64,000 bases of DNA from JBGANR01 sp044222225 (GTDB taxonomy: Bacteria; Actinomycetota; Actinomycetes; Mycobacteriales; Mycobacteriaceae): positions 124,001 through 188,000 of the forward strand of contig JBGANR010000006.1 of NCBI GenBank assembly GCA_044222225.1, written 5' to 3'. The notes beneath the pieces were generated by a model. The model was not told where the DNA came from. It saw nothing but the letters and a program-made list of their open reading frames with translations, and ran no database searches. The position numbers were made by a program, and so were the translations under genes. Of the stretch, positions 63,685-64,000 are shown in pieces; positions within the stretch are counted from its first letter, which is position 1; every line of letters starts with the position of its first letter.

Positions 63685-64000
63685 TCATCCGCCAGGTGTG
63701 AAGCGACCCACATCCCCTGTCGCCCAGAGTCCGTCGCCCCCGAGCAGAGATGTGATGTAACTGCCGTCGGCGGCCACTCGGATGATGACGTCCACCCGGC
63801 CGTCCTTGTCACTGTCGCTGTAGATGGTCAGTCCGTCGGGTCCCGTCGTCGACCGCGAATCGGGCACGCCGTCGGCGTCGACGTCGAGATCGGCGGGACC
63901 GAGATCCCAGATCCGGCCGCCGTCGCCCAGCAGCAGTCCGCCCTCGGCGTCCGTGCCGAAGCCCGCCGTCCAGTCGACGTCCGACGGCTCGGCGCCGGCC
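63685..64000 (-). CDS. C-terminus of a protein with Ca-binding-type loops (partial)
   Basis: A leftward frame that enters from the right edge and ends at 63685 with 104 residues visible. It contains two DxDxDG-type loops, ADLDVDADGVPDS and YSDSDKDGRVDV, like thrombospondin-3 or EF-hand calcium loops, and repeats the theme GGLLLGDGGRIWDLG / SLLGGDGLWATGDVG. Probably a secreted or surface protein of the DUF6802 kind, but the N-terminus is outside the window. Confidence 0.55.
   Translation of the reverse strand, partial: AGAEPSDVDWTAGFGTDAEGGLLLGDGGRIWDLGPADLDVDADGVPDSRSTTGPDGLTIYSDSDKDGRVDVIIRVAADGSYITSLLGGDGLWATGDVGRFTPGG

Noticed and set aside
1..64000. CRISPR array
   Set aside because: No regularly spaced 24-40 bp direct repeats with unique spacers were seen; the 33-bp repeat in aftD has no spacers.
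1..64000. Insertion sequence or transposase gene
   Set aside because: No DDE, HUH or serine transposase motifs were found; the only recombinase is the satellite integrase.

Overview
The window comes from a high-GC actinobacterium of the mycolic-acid group (Mycobacteriales). The evidence is a cell-wall arabinan locus (aftD, a DUF3068 protein, an Rv0226c-like membrane protein, an Rv0225-like glycosyltransferase) and a fatty-acid locus (fadE5, fadA2, fabG4, htdX), with GTP-dependent pckA, FeS WhiB-type proteins, and many GTG starts and NTGA start/stop overlaps. Gene content and order recall Mycobacterium tuberculosis Rv0224c-Rv0244c. The interruptions and intergenic repeats suggest a non-Mycobacterium genus such as Tsukamurella or a relative; the genus is a guess.

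Layout. 1-5000: tail of an unknown gene, a Ser/Thr kinase with a DUF3060 sensor, a CapA-like lipoprotein, an AIM24 protein and an acyl-CoA dehydrogenase. 5236-5309: tRNA-Gly(CCC). 5265-15111: a 9.8-kb integrated element bounded by a 43-44 bp copy of the tRNA 3' half. It carries integrase, repressor, excisionase, a phiRv1-like replication module (DUF2742 and DUF3631), WhiB-like and HTH proteins, a capsid decoration protein, a major capsid protein and a possible scaffold, but no terminase, portal, protease, tail or lysis genes. It looks like a capsid-encoding phage satellite. 15350-19063: EamA exporter, an HTH/PIN toxin-antitoxin pair, a lipoprotein and a glycogen-debranching-type hydrolase. 19247-26486: a LacI-controlled operon with a polar-amino-acid-type ABC transporter, D-mannonate dehydratase and a mannitol/fructuronate dehydrogenase, probably for sugar-acid use. 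26177-32006: carboxylesterase, DM13 protein, acid phosphatase-like phosphoesterase, ferritin, a decapeptide-repeat protein and endonuclease IV. 32077-43083: fadE5, a degenerate ABC ATPase, an alpha/beta hydrolase, YhgE/Pip, VOC, YccF, fadA2, fabG4, htdX and a TetR regulator. 43142-55997: lpqI, a DUF2613 protein, aftD, acyltransferase, DUF3068, polytopic membrane protein, glycosyltransferase and methyltransferase. 56017-64000: two Q/G/Y-rich membrane proteins, a MacB-like ABC exporter, pckA and the end of a secreted Ca-loop protein.

How it works together. The fatty-acid genes are spread over several transcripts, but the fadE5 and fadA2/fabG4 promoters share a TTAC-N6-GTAA dyad followed by TCAATGTCGACC, which implies one regulator. 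The arabinan genes are probably one functional unit for completing arabinogalactan/LAM. The satellite has a repressor with two matching operators, an iteron-like candidate origin inside its ATPase gene, paired candidate integrase arm sites and small cargo genes at the attR end.

Repeats. Many convergent gene pairs are separated by long perfect hairpins. A family of about 65-bp palindromes with an ATAT centre occurs four times, one copy lying in frame inside the methyltransferase gene. A 21-bp motif is tandemly repeated inside aftD and also found at two distant loci.
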